NCBI GenBank assembly: GCA_024734495.1
Contig: JALMQS010000225.1
Coordinates: 1,077,864-1,141,863, forward strand
Source: Forficula auricularia
Lineage: Eukaryota > Arthropoda > Insecta > Dermaptera > Forficulidae
Direction of reading: 5' to 3'
Length of the DNA stretch: 64,000 nt
In this document: positions 24,535-35,032 of the stretch, piece by piece
Layout of the letters: every line of letters starts with the position of its first letter
How positions within the stretch are numbered: position 1 is the stretch's first letter
Notes under the pieces: generated by a model
Told to the model about the DNA's origin: nothing
Databases searched by the model: none
What the model saw: only the letters and a program-made list of their open reading frames with translations
Translations under genes and position numbers: made by a program

Positions 24535-24815
24535 AAAGTTTCTTTTTGACGAGAGTAGCATATTTTTTATAAATTAAAGGAGACATTAAAAGAGTGTGTC
24601 TTCTGCTGGAAAAATAAATTTTTAATTCATTTATAACAAAACTATAGTTTTGGGGGCTTTGCCCTCTTTATCAGTCTATTACAATTCCTGTGAATCAATT
24701 GTAATAGTTTGATAGCGGGCAAAGCCCTCGAAACTATAGTCTTAAAAATTTATTTTTCCAGCAGAAGACACACTCTTTTATTGTCTCCTTTAAAATTTTT
24801 ATAACTTCTTAATAT
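24535..24815. mobile_element. Fold-back element FB2 (hammerhead-like)
   Basis: Arms share taaattaaaggagaca, gtgtcttctgctggaaaaata, aactatag and gggcaaagccc, with a central loop near cctgtgaatcaattg. The + strand core in the right arm is at about 24708-24741 (TTGATAG, stem GGGC / GCCC, GAAAC, tata, GTC). The - strand core in the left arm reads CTGATAA. Both have departures from the canonical core, so this copy is probably decayed. Confidence 0.65.
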
Positions 24816-24971
24816 ATTTCCCCCAAAAGCTTAAAAAATTATTATCTAATAGGTATTGTAGAGTAATATTCGTTTTTTTAGGCCTTCTCAAATTCACTAA
24901 AATGTAAACAAAGAGAAGAGATTTGGAACAACTGTAATATATGTAAGTTATCAAACAACAATGTCCTAGAC

Positions 24972-25443
24972 CAGGGGTTCTTAATCGGAGGGTGCGAAAG
25001 ATTTTTTCCTGCCCCTCAAAAATTAATTAAAAACGCTATTTGATTATTACTGAAATCACTTTAAATTCAAAAGATTATTTATAATCAGTAAATCAAACCA
25101 TTATTTTAAATTTTAATAACTATTATGTTAAAGGAGATCCAGGATTTACCCAGACCACGTGTAAAACTCACTTTCACACACCAATTCCTGTGAATCAATT
25201 GAAATAGATTGATGAAGAGGGCAAAGCCCACGAAACTATAGTGTCTTTATAAATAAATTAAAAACATTTATTTTTCCAGCAGAAGACAAATTATTTTATT
25301 GTCTCCTTTAATTTATAAAAATTATGCTACTCCCGGCAAAAAGAAACGTTCAATTTAGCTATTGTGTTAGTAAAAACTTGTTTGGCTCAAAGATATCCTA
25401 AATTATTTAGGGACCGAATGTTGTTAAAGGTTAAGTATCACTG
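24972..25443 (+). mobile_element. Non-autonomous hAT element with 8-bp TSD
   Basis: Ends CAGGGGTTCTTAA and (reverse strand) CAGTGATACTTAA. The flanks are tcctagac (24964-24971) and acctagac (25444-25451), a 7/8 match, as expected for the 8-bp TSD of hAT transposons. No transposase. It contains a fold-back arm fragment related to FB2 (about 25180-25330, gggcaaagccc, cgaaactatag, ccagcagaagaca). Confidence 0.8.
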
Positions 25444-25689
25444 ACCTAGACGATAGTCCACCGAAAATGAAATAAATAATGCTATATTGGATAGCTTGCA
25501 TAAAATCCATGGAATTGAAAGCCTTTCTTGCCTTCATTGTTTTGTTACTTATATTTTAATTTTGCTTATGAATAAACATGTTTATGAATCCATTATTTTT
25601 TCAAGAGTTTTTAAAAACATTTATTTATTCATTTATTTATTTATTTTTAAATTCCATTTCAACTGAACTTGAATTGAATCCATGGTTAT

Positions 25690-26180
25690 ATGTTAGTTTT
25701 CTTCTTTTTTGTTGTGCTTCTCCGTTTCCTTGCAAATGAGCATGCACCTTCATGATAAATATCGGATTGCACATCTGAGCTTGAGTGAGCATGAGCCCAG
25801 TGCAGGTACCCACGTAGCTTCTGATCTTCTTACGTTTGTTCTCATGGAATTTCGAGAGTTGCTTGAACTTTTGCTGATCTTGCTCATCTCCCCTCATTCT
25901 GACTTAACCGAGACTCGTTTTTGTCTGTGCTTTTTTTCACCATTTGCGAAGGCGCTACCAGCTTTGTCCGTGTCGTAGTTTGGTGTCAGCGACCATCTGT
26001 TTCGGTGGCTGGAGTCTCCGTTCTCCAGAGCACGTGGCCACCTCGAAGCAGCCACACTATTGCCATAAAACTCACAATAAAACTTTAAAACGGACCGATT
26101 TATGGCTGATAAGATTTTCCAGATAATAACCCAATACCTCAACAAGAGGAACATCATAATTGATTCAATTTCAATCAACA
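25690..26180. promoter_or_regulatory. GC-richer intronic island
   Basis: Unique sequence with overlapping ORFs on both strands and no domain. Notable words: ccagagcacgtggccacc, ttgccataaaactcac, tttatggctgata. The adjoining 26245-26470 also keeps several ccataaa words. Candidate enhancer; no further claim. Confidence 0.3.
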
Positions 26181-26885
26181 TTGTTGGTCCATAAAATTGT
26201 AGATATTAAAACTTCGGCATCTATTTTAGTTTCCGAAGAGTTTTATTGAGAGGTTCCTTTCAATTTATGGTCCCTTGCTACCTATCAGTCCATAAAGCCA
26301 ACCAGGTCCATAAAACGGTCATTTCCATATATTTTGGGTTTTTAAATAAAAAATTTTTATTACCTAATTTACGTCCACCTAACACATTGAGAAACAAATT
26401 AGCTAACTTGAACAATTTCATAAGAACATTAAAAAAACCTTTTAAAGGACTTGTATGCATACTTTACAATATTTGATTACAATTTTTATTAACCATATTA
26501 TTTCAATTTTATTAATAATACTAATTAAGTGAAAAATATGGGCACTGACTAAACCACGTTACCTGATTCTTAATTCACTTTCCCTGACAGCAATTACTTT
26601 TTTTATTTCGTTCGATTCATTCATTAATGTTGAAATAGAAATTTGATCAAATTGAAAATTTGGACCTCTCACCGCTGCTCGAAGATTTTTGAATATATTA
26701 AAGATGAGATTTAAAAATGCATTTTCTATGGAAATTTGTCTCCAGTGGGTCAGGAGAATAAAATATTAATTATATTTTTTGAATAATGTCAAATTACTAA
26801 TTTATTATATAATATTTGCGTATGTTTCTTTTGAAGAATCGTTGATTTTTAATTATTATTTAATATTTAATAACATAACATTTTT

Positions 26886-27215
26886 TATTAGTTGAATAAA
26901 AGATTTCACTGTCGATGGTAACAGAATTGTTTTTATTTTAGGTTAAAAATAAAATAAAATGAGAGAGTCTTCTGTTTTTTAAATAAAATAATTTTTAATT
27001 ATTTCTAGAGACTATAGTTTCGAAGGCATAGCCTTCATCATCAGTATATATTTTTCAAATTTTCTATGTATAAATCTTAATTTGTAACTAATTTGAAATA
27101 TTTGTGATAGACTGATGATGAAGGCTATGCCTTCGAAACTATAGTCTCTAGAAATAATTAAAAATTATTTTATTTAAAAAACAGAAGACTCTCTCATTTT
27201 ATTTTATTTTTAACC
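26886..27215. mobile_element. Fold-back element FB3, perfect 108-bp arms, 15-bp TSD
   Basis: 26938-27045 and 27111-27218 are exact reverse complements (108 bp, checked base by base), separated by a 65-bp loop. TAACATAACATTTTT occurs at 26871-26885 and again at 27216-27230, which I read as a target-site duplication, so the insertion also includes about 52 bp of unique sequence left of the arm. The arms carry a hammerhead-like motif, best on the + strand at 27108-27150. The absence of arm divergence implies recent insertion or gene conversion. No ORF. Confidence 0.85.
27108..27150 (+). ncRNA. Hammerhead-ribozyme-like motif in FB3
   Basis: Stem I 5' strand TAGA (27108-27111); core CTGATGA (27112-27118); extra T (27119); stem II GAAGGC / GCCTTC closed by TAT; GAAAC (27135-27139); loop tata; GTC (27144-27146) as cleavage triplet; stem I 3' strand TCTA (27147-27150). 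This is a type I hammerhead layout with a 2-bp stem III. The single T between the core and stem II is not canonical. Self-cleavage is inferred, not shown. Confidence 0.5.
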
Positions 27216-27780
27216 TAACATAACATTTTTATTTATTGTTTTACTGTTAGATGGATCATCTATAAAACTGGATTATAGAACACCATCAGATACGAGAAGA
27301 AAATTTAATGATAAATTTGCATAGGAGAGAATCTATATATTTCATTCGCTGAAATTAGCAAACGTTTTTATGATCGACGATCGCGAATTATATAAATAAA
27401 TTAATTAAAAATTAAAATTATTATTAGTTTTCGAAATTTCCAATATTCATTGATTGAATATGGATTATTCTTAAAAAAAAAATTATTAAAATTTCTACAC
27501 TGGGGGTATATTTATACATAGAAATAAAATTAATTAAATTTTTTCTTTAGAAGTTTAAGCTTGTATATATTTTTATTAAAAATCAGAATCTATTGAAAAT
27601 TAGAAATAAAAAAAAAAAAATCAATTTTTTTAAATAATTCTTATATATTAATTATTGTTTTAGTTCAGAGTATTTCCAGTAGTTATTATCAAAAATAAGT
27701 GTTTTATTGGTCCAAAATATCCAAAAAATCATTAGTCTCTCTTGCTATTATCACAATAAATAAAAAACTGTAAATCTCAA

Positions 27781-28120
27781 AAGGGCCGGGCCGGCCATAG
27801 GGAGAACGAAGCGGCCGCTCCAGGCGCCAAGTCCCAGGGGGTATAGAAAAATTAAGGAAATTTTTTTTTCGCTTTTCGATATTTTGATTGCGAGTGTGTG
27901 GCTAGTTTGTGAATGAACTTAAGGGCCAGTTGTATGTCGGTTGGTAAACTCTTTTTAACCGTTGTCAAAGGATAAAGGGGTTAAAAAGAGTTTACTAACA
28001 ACTGGCCCTAAGACTTCAAGGGCCAAATCTTTGCTAGTCGCGCCAAAGATCCTTGCTCCGATGCCAGGGGCCCATAATTAGGTCTCACTCTATCCTAAAA
28101 CTTGCCTCGAGCCGGCACTG
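27781..28120 (+). mobile_element. hAT-type MITE, copy 1, with nested insertion
   Basis: Flanked by aatctcaa (27773-27780) and aatcttaa (28121-28128), a 7/8 match. Ends are aagggccgggccggcc and gccggcactg. It shares gagcggccgctccaggcgcc-type sequence, cctaaaacttgcctcg and tcccaggggg with the inverted copy at 29481-29654. It carries an 86-bp nested element. No coding capacity. Confidence 0.8.
27923..28008. mobile_element. Nested 86-bp PIF/Harbinger-type MITE
   Basis: GGGCCAGTTGTATG at the left, complement of the right end ACAACTGGCCC, and TAA on both sides (27920-27922 and 28009-28011). The inner arms gtaaactctttttaacc / ggttaaaaagagtttac pair almost completely. A GGGCC...GGCCC TIR with a 3-bp TWA target duplication is typical of PIF/Harbinger. 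Confidence 0.75.
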
Positions 28121-28595
28121 AATCTTAAGAAAATTAAGATTAAAACTTAAGTTAATATCAGCTCGAGATATCACAACAAAAATTTTGTCCAAATCCAATG
28201 AGTTACCTTTAAGATGTTTTTAGATTTTTGATTATTTCCGGTACATTATTAATTTTTCATTATAAGAATTTAAAGAACAAATCAAAGATCTGAATAGATA
28301 TTATGTTTCAATTATTCTCAGAAGAGATCACCCCCACCCACTCATAAGTCGAACCCAAGTATCAAATTCACAGTTAACTAAACAGTAGTGAACAAAATTA
28401 AAAAAAAAAAAATAATAATAAAACTCGATTATAAAATTGAATGAAGGACATTTTCTGTCCAAGGTTATATTCTAAGTATATTAAAAATAAAAACAAGTAA
28501 TTTGTTAAATTTTTGAAAAAAACATGTTTTTTCTAAATTCTAACACCATTAGAGTAATTACATTTTTTTTATTGAGTGTAAATTTTATAAAAATC

Positions 28596-28760
28596 TCATG
28601 CCTTAGGCTTAGATAGAAGAGAATTTTTCATGTGGATTCGGGTTCGAGTCTCACTCTCGTCAGCAAATTTCAATCGCATTCATTTATATTACTGGCGCCT
28701 CTCACGAGTACCTGCGATGCCCGAATCTGAAACTGACCATTTCCCTGATAAGAAAATAGG
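28596..28760 (+). mobile_element. tRNA-derived SINE-like sequence
   Basis: Contains a Pol III B-box-like GGGTTCGAGTCTC (28647-28659) about 40 bp after a weak A-box-like ttaggcttaga, followed by a unique tail (ctcacgagtacctgcgatgcc). No tRNA cloverleaf can be drawn. Interpretation rests mainly on the B box. Confidence 0.35.
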
Positions 28761-29480
28761 CTCTCAGTAAGTTGAGAACGCTTAACAAGCCAAGGAGACT
28801 TGAATCTACAAACAAAACCTTGAAAAAAGCTTTGGTGGCGATGTTTTGGCTGGCAAATTGTTATTTATGGAATGAAAAGGATTTATTGAATTTAAATCTA
28901 GGAATTTCGTTGTCACGTTTTATGTTTTTTTGGTTTGTGACCACTTATGTTTATCCAGTATGTTATTTTATTATTTATTTATTATTAAAAAGGTAGTCTA
29001 AACGAGTTTTTTGATCTCGAAAAATCCTTGAAACAGCATAAAATTAATATTTTTAGAGAAAATGATTATTTTTAAAAATCTATGCTTGTCTTATCTATCT
29101 TATCTTTGTCTTTGGTCAAATTTTGGGTAACGTTTAGGTCTTAAAAATTTACAATAAGAAATTCAAAGAATTATTATTATTTTTTTTTTATTGAGGTGAG
29201 TTTATTAAATTTTTGTTGTAATACATAATTTGACCTTTATCTGTTTTTTAAAAAATTATTAATGTCTTTTAAAATATCATTTATACAAAAGTAGGTACCT
29301 ATATTTAAAATCAAATATTTTTTTCGTAGATATTAAATTTTTATTTTCAAATAAATTTGATCAGCTTTTTTAGAGAAATTTCGAAAAAACAAAAACTACA
29401 GGATCAAATAAGAATAAAAAAATTCACAAATTGAGCGATTCCAATATTATTCAAAACCTCTGTACTATTGTACTCAAGAT

Positions 29481-29654
29481 CAGTGTCGGCCCGAGGCAAG
29501 TTTTAGGATGGAGCGAGAGACCCAATTAAGGCGCTCCTCTTACTATCAAGCGAAAAAAGTATTTATTTCTTTATTTTTCTTTGCCATTGTGAGCCCCTTG
29601 GGACTTGGCGCCTGGAGCGGCCGCTCCGTTCGCCCTATGGTAGGGCCGGCCCTG
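29481..29654 (-). mobile_element. hAT-type MITE, copy 2 (174 bp)
   Basis: Ends CAGTGTCGGCCC and GGGCCGGCCCTG, flanked by ctcaagat (29473-29480) and ttcaagat (29655-29662), a 7/8 match to an 8-bp TSD. Inverted relative to copy 1 at 27781, without the nested element. Confidence 0.85.
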
Positions 29655-29989
29655 TTCAAGATTATCTAGAAAATTGTTTAATTTCCCAACTTCATTATTT
29701 CAAATTAAATATAAATTCGTTTTTTTATTAATTCTGCAATTTACTAACGAACTCTAACATAATGTTCTGCATTTCAATCACCCCCATGAATTCGATCAAT
29801 TTTCTTCTTAAAATGCAACAAAGAAATGATTTATAGAAACCTAAATTGTAAAGCGGCTTTTTCAAGAGCCCTTTTTCCTACTTGAATTCGTGATTTCATT
29901 TTTTTTTCATTGGCTGTTGAAGGGAAAAGAAAACAGCCCCATTAAATGGCTATCAAATAACATGTAAACTGTTTTTCTAAGAACGAACT

Positions 29990-30430
29990 ATTTTTATAGT
30001 CGCATTAAATCTTCTCCTTCGCGGAGCATTCGATTTTTCCTTATTTACCTAATGGCCCACGAACTTTTCTATCTTCGATTTTATATATATAAAAGAAGGG
30101 ATGTTTTTCGATGACTTTTCAGTTGAGCCATCCTCTCTATAATTACCATGAGGCTCTCCTCGTCTATAGGCCGAGGACGACCCGCGCCCAAATCATTTGC
30201 ACAGGCGTTAATTCCAACTTGTTTTACGATGTTGACTTTATGTTAGAACTTTGTGCCGATAGCCGCTCTATTGAGTGCCTAGATTGTTTTACAACGGTCC
30301 ATTTTCTTGGGCAAACTTCTTCGGGAGCTCACAAAATGGCGCCTCTAATCCTGGGCTATTGTGTGGCCCCTACCCTTGTCTTATTCATACCAAAAGACAG
30401 CTCCTATTATCATTTATTATTATGATTATA
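29990..30430. promoter_or_regulatory. GC-richer island with Pho-like site
   Basis: Unique block (ccttcgcggagcattcg, tacctaatggcccacg, aggccgaggacgacccg) containing AAAATGGCGCC at 30333-30343, whose reverse complement holds the GCCAT(T) core bound by Pleiohomeotic/YY1. The 104-codon ORF across it has no homologue I recognise. Candidate Polycomb-responsive or enhancer DNA. Confidence 0.35.
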
Positions 30431-30776
30431 TTCCCTTCCATCTATTGCTAGCTACTTAATATAAAAATAATGGGTTATCATCTTGTTTTTTTTTTTTTTA
30501 ATGCAAATACATTTTCCAGTCATGTTTTGAAATATCAAAATTGAACGGAATTTTTTCATGTCCTTTGTCACATTTTCAAGTCCTTGTTTAAGACCTATGC
30601 AAATGATTCATCGTTTCCTCTATAAATTATAATCATACGATCTATAGATTATATTTCTATTCATTTTTTATAAATTCAATCCTCCCTCCTCACCCTCTAT
30701 AATTAAAATAAATTAAATTATTCTTTTATACATTAATATTTATGTTGAAAAGAAAAAAATATTTATTGATTATTTT

Positions 30777-31089
30777 AAATAATAAAAAAATACAAATTCT
30801 TTAAAAAACAATCTTAGGAACGTTTATTAATCCAAACGTTTCGGGAGAAATTCCCCCTTTATCAATGGACAAATTTTTAAATTGAAAAAAAGTTGCGCTC
30901 TCTAATGTCTATATCAAAATATTTAATTTCTTAGGGTTGCTTTCTAAACATTAGAGAAATCAACTTTTTTTTTTTTTTTCAATTTGAAAAATTTTTCCTT
31001 GATAAAGGGATAATTTCTCCCTAAACGTTTGGATTAATAAACGTTCCTAAGATTGTTTTTTAAAAGATTTGTGGGTATTTTTTTAATAT
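30777..31089. mobile_element. Fold-back element FB4 (hammerhead-like)
   Basis: Arms pair over about 110 bp (ttaaaaaacaatcttaggaa, cgtttattaatccaaacgttt and complements). The left arm on the - strand (about 30831-30868) reads stem I TCCA, core TTGATAA, extra A, stem II GGG...CCC, GAAAC, GTT, stem I TGGA. The right arm + strand copy has CTAAACG in place of CGAAACG. The core has C3 and G8 changes, so activity is unlikely. Confidence 0.65.
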
Positions 31090-31346
31090 TTATAATTACT
31101 TATTTAATTTAATAAAAAAAATATCCTAGTTCTAGTAAGTTTCAATTTTATATTTTAAAATTAAATTTTCGATCTTGAAAATCAAGAAAATGTTCTTGGA
31201 CATGTTACTTTAATTTTTTTCATTAACTTTCTATTAAAAACATCATTTAAAATTAAAACGTTCTAAATAAAATATTTTCGATTTCTTTTGATTCAAATAA
31301 AAAATAGTTTTTTGAGTAAATCAACTTCTTTTCTAGATTTATAGTA

Positions 31347-31920
31347 GAGCTCTATAAAGACAGGTATTTGCAGCCGCCATCTTTGATCCATTCCGATTGT
31401 CAGTTACATGTTTACACAACCCTACTAGCAAAATAGCTGTATAATTTTATGTTATACAACTGTTATGTTGTATTGATGTTTTATGAGCGTTAAGGAGCAC
31501 TTATAAAACAGTAACAAAACATAAAAGTTATATAACTTAAAATTATACAGCTACTTTGCTAGTTGGGAATACACATGTATGTACTATAGTGGTTGGAATT
31601 AATATTGTTATAATATTATTGTTAAAAAATTAAAAAATATTGTATTGTTTGTGAATTATAAACATTATTTTATATTCAGTGTTAGTGCAACATCATCGAT
31701 TATAGTTTTCAAACAGGTACAACACTTTGATCTGCAGCTAATGTGATTACAATTACATGGATTGAAATGTAATTTAAAACTCGGTTGAGTATTCGGATTT
31801 TTTCTTATAATAATCAAATATACGTAGAGTAATGCACTTTGAATACATTTACAACGCTATATTACAGCTGTTAGTTTGGATCAAAAAATGGCGGCTGCGA
31901 ATACTCCCCTTTATAGAGCC
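31347..31920. mobile_element. TIR element with nested 146-bp palindrome
   Basis: Outer inverted ends of about 45 bp (agctctataaag, gcagccgccat, tttgatcc on the left; complement on the right). Nested inside at 31421-31566 is a near-perfect palindromic MITE with ends CCTACTAGCAAAATAGCTG and complement, centred near gagcgttaagg. No ORF. Confidence 0.7.
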
Positions 31921-32344
31921 TTAGTTTTAGAAAGAAAGTATTTTCAATTAAAAAAAAATATATTGAATCTTAATACCAAAATTATGATTCGATAAGCCTC
32001 AAAATAATAAGTAATATTTTACTATAAACATTTTTATATTTTTAACAAAATAGAAATAGGAATAAAAATATTTGAAGTAAATCAATGCTTAATAATAAAA
32101 AAAACACTATCTTTTCAACGTGGTATTCTCTTATACCCGTTAATATGAAACGTACCTTCTAAATTTTTAAAATGTTTTATTTTGAAACATTTTTTTTAGT
32201 ATTTTTACAGGTACGTTAAGATAAAGTTCTACATTTTGTTAAGATATATTTGTTTACTTTTTTGAGGACCATTGGAACAGTGGAACAGCCAAGAACTCGA
32301 GTTCTTGTTCCGTCCACATTGCTTCACAATTAAACCACTATAAA

Positions 32345-32530
32345 TTTTTTTTTTTTTGATAATTATGAGAGAAGGAGTTACACCAAAAAGGTGCAACCCC
32401 TAAAGGCCTGGGTTGGCCCCTCCATCGTGCAAAGAAGAAGAAAGAATTTTATGGGTTGGGCGGTGGTCACCATTATATTTAAACAAATACACGCACATAA
32501 ACACACAAAACTACATTGGAACTGTCCAAT
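32345..32530 (-). mobile_element. Poly(A)-ended retroposed fragment
   Basis: On the - strand, GC-richer sequence (ggaggggccaacccaggcc, gggttgcacc) ends in a run of A (12 or more; the T run at about 32345-32359). Looks like the 3' end of a 5'-truncated LINE or a SINE. No target duplication identified. Confidence 0.4.
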
Positions 32531-33229
32531 TTTTTAGTTGAGGCTCTGGAAGTCGGATTGAAGGACCATCTATCTGATGGGGAAATTAGAGAATTATTTA
32601 GAATTTTCTAGTGTCTTTCTCGATTCTTTGGGTTGTTATTCTGCAGCTGTTTTCAACTGATGGTAAATTTATTTAGAGGCAATTCACTTCTGTTTCACGC
32701 TGTTGTAAAAAGTTTGATTTTTCTGTCGAACATTATAAACCAAAACGTCATTAAAAAACTCGAAACTTTTTATACCAATAATTTTCTAATTTCTGTCTAG
32801 GTGGCTTAAATCAAAATAATTTTAAATATTTTTACAATTTACACGTCGTTTTTTCTAAATTATATTGTTGTAAAATGGGGAAATTGCTTAAAATTTTAAT
32901 TTTCCATTAAATTATTGAATTTTTAATAATGATTATAATTTTTCTTAAAGGATACAGTTTGTGGAAAACAAAACGTTTTTATACAATTGTTCGGGAGTTT
33001 AAAAAAATCTCACCCTTAAGTTTATTTTGATATCGATAAAATAAAAGGCTTTTTATTGTACTATTCGTATTATATAGTATTATATATATTTTTTATTTAT
33101 TACTTTTATATAATTTGACTGTTTCTACTTTGGAAAGTATTTTTATATTTTATTCGATATTATCTTTCTATCTGTGATCGTTTAAAGTTTATGAAGTGAC
33201 ATATCTATAAAATATTATAAAACGAAATT

Positions 33230-33560
33230 TGAAGTGCATAGCAAATAACATTTATTCCCGATGGCGAATGTTCTTGAGGGCCATCTTGGGGGGTGCGGGT
33301 TTGGCGGGGGGGGGGGGGGCCTTGAGGGGCATAAAGTCAGCCAGCGGCAACGAAAGAGTTAGCAACTTTCATTGCCAGGCATTGGTTATGCGCCTTCCGC
33401 ATTGGATGGTCCTTAAGTCCTTAAGTGACCATCCGCAGCTGAATTATTAATGATCTTTAGATCCAACTGCTCTCCTAATGGAATCCATTCTAATCGCTCT
33501 CTCCTCTTTTATTTCATTTACTCATCCAGAGATACCGACACAATTCGACCCATCTTCTTT
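33230..33560. promoter_or_regulatory. GC-richer intronic island with G-run
   Basis: Unique sequence with a G14 run near 33307-33320 and a small palindrome ggtccttaagtccttaagtgacc. The 73-codon ORF has no domain. Candidate regulatory DNA; the G-run could form a G-quadruplex. Confidence 0.3.
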
Positions 33561-33805
33561 TCTTGAAATGTTTTATTAATGGAACTTGCCAGATAAATCC
33601 GCTACTTAGCTTATAGTTTTTAGGAGAAGATTAATAATTACTAGATTAATATAAAACTACCATAATAGATCAAAATAATGACAACAACGTACAGAGGTGA
33701 AAACACTTTTCTCTCTAATGTTTATTCTGATCATGTGATTAAATAGTGAGAATCTTTGTTAAGAATATAATGTGATTCAAGATTGTTCATTTAAAATTCG
33801 AAATA

Positions 33806-34110
33806 CAGTAGAACCTCGTTTATCCGGACTAACTGGAACCAAAGGCAAACTGGATAATCCTGATATATGGGTAATAAAAACAAAACAAATCCTCAAATAA
33901 GCGAATTTAAATTTATTACGATAAAAAAAAACTCTTTACTCTGTTCCGACTTCGTCAATATAAAAATTAAAGCGAATTTTTGGTGAAATTATAATTACAT
34001 TCTTGCTATCAGAATTAAAAATTATTATCTATGTGAACATTTATTAAAATAAAATTGTCTACAAATCTGATCCGGATAATCCGGAGAGACGGATAAACGA
34101 GGTTTTACTG
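33806..34110. mobile_element. pogo/Tigger-type MITE (305 bp)
   Basis: Ends CAGTAGAACCTCGTTTATCC and, on the other strand, CAGTAAAACCTCGTTTATCC; TA precedes the left end (33804-33805), while the right flank is CA, one change from the expected TA duplication. These TIRs match the Tc1/mariner pogo-Tigger group. No transposase frame inside. Confidence 0.8.
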
Positions 34111-34169
34111 CATTATATTTTAAGGTATTGGGACTACAGAACAAAAAAATCATTCCTGCTTCAAAAAAA

Positions 34170-34645
34170 TCGGAGGGAGTAGGACAAAAATTTCAATCAA
34201 ACACAAAGTTTCTTAATGAAATGCACCAAACGTTTCGTCACTGATTCGCGACTTCCTCAGTGACTGAAATAGTGAAAACAAGACAATAAGCACCTTTTAT
34301 TAATCATTTCTTTTTTTTTACAGTAGTATAACAGTAAAAGATTAGGTTGGTTTTACCTCATATTATTTGTCAGGAGTTTGTAAAGGGTAAAACAAAAAAA
34401 AATGTTTTTCTTTTAGTTAGAATTCATGACAAATAAGATTATCGAATGAGGTAAAGCCAACCTAACCTTTTACTGTTATACTAATGTAAAAAACATTAAA
34501 TGATTAATAAAAGGTGTCTAATTGTCTTGTTTTCACTATTTCAGCCAGTGCACTGAAGAAGTCACGAATCAGTGACGATACGTTTTGCCCATTTAATTAA
34601 GAAACTTTGCGTTTGATTAAATTCTTGTCCAACTCACTACGATCC
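34170..34645. mobile_element. Fold-back element, 34.4 kb (hammerhead-like)
   Basis: Long arms: caatcaaacacaaagtttctt, actatttcagtcactgagg-like, aattgtcttgttttcac, cttttattaatca, ttttactgttatact and complements, surrounding a small centre near ggtaaaacaaaa. The left arm, - strand (34225-34264), has a full CTGAGGA + GAAAC core; the right arm, + strand (34553-34584), has CTGAAGA with GATAC. Confidence 0.75.
34225..34264 (-). ncRNA. Hammerhead-like motif in the 34.4 kb fold-back
   Basis: On the - strand: stem I TCA, core CTGAGGA, extra A, stem II GTCGC / GTGAC with loop GAATCA, GAAAC, triplet GTT, stem I TGG. The + strand partner in the right arm has GTCAC / GTGAC, so position 4 of stem II changes from a wobble/mismatch to a Watson-Crick pair. 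GUU is an allowed hammerhead triplet. The same extra core base as in FB3 is present. Confidence 0.45.
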
Positions 34646-35032
34646 TTTTAAATATTTGACTATGGATGCGAACAATGAAATATTAATTCCTGCACTTAGT
34701 CTCTTTTATTGGAGAATTAGTAAAATCTCTTAAATTCTTAGTTGTCTCATGTTAGAGTAATAAAAGAAAAATTAACATTAACTTATGAACTAGATTATTT
34801 CACATTTGCTTAAAAGAAGGTACGAAACGTAACAAAAAGTGAAAGCTAATTATAACATCAGCGCTGTACAACTTTCTCTCAAAATTCTCCTAGCTGGCTG
34901 GACCCGAACTAATCTGTGGAACATCTCTCTTGATCTAATAATAATCGGCCAGCATATTAGGATTCCATTTTCAGGAAAAAATCTAGGTAGGTGTGCAGGA
35001 AGAGTACTTTTAAGAAAATGTTTATAACATGT

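Noticed and set aside
25637..26181. Several overlapping ORFs of 60-95 codons in both directions
   Set aside because: No recognisable domains and coding in all directions at once; read as a non-coding GC-richer island.
26938..27218. Perfect palindrome as a microRNA precursor
   Set aside because: Arms of 108 bp with no mismatches and a TSD fit a mobile fold-back, not a miRNA hairpin.
30111..30425. 104-codon + strand ORF as an independent gene
   Set aside because: No homologue recognised, no splice or promoter support; island composition explains the open frame.
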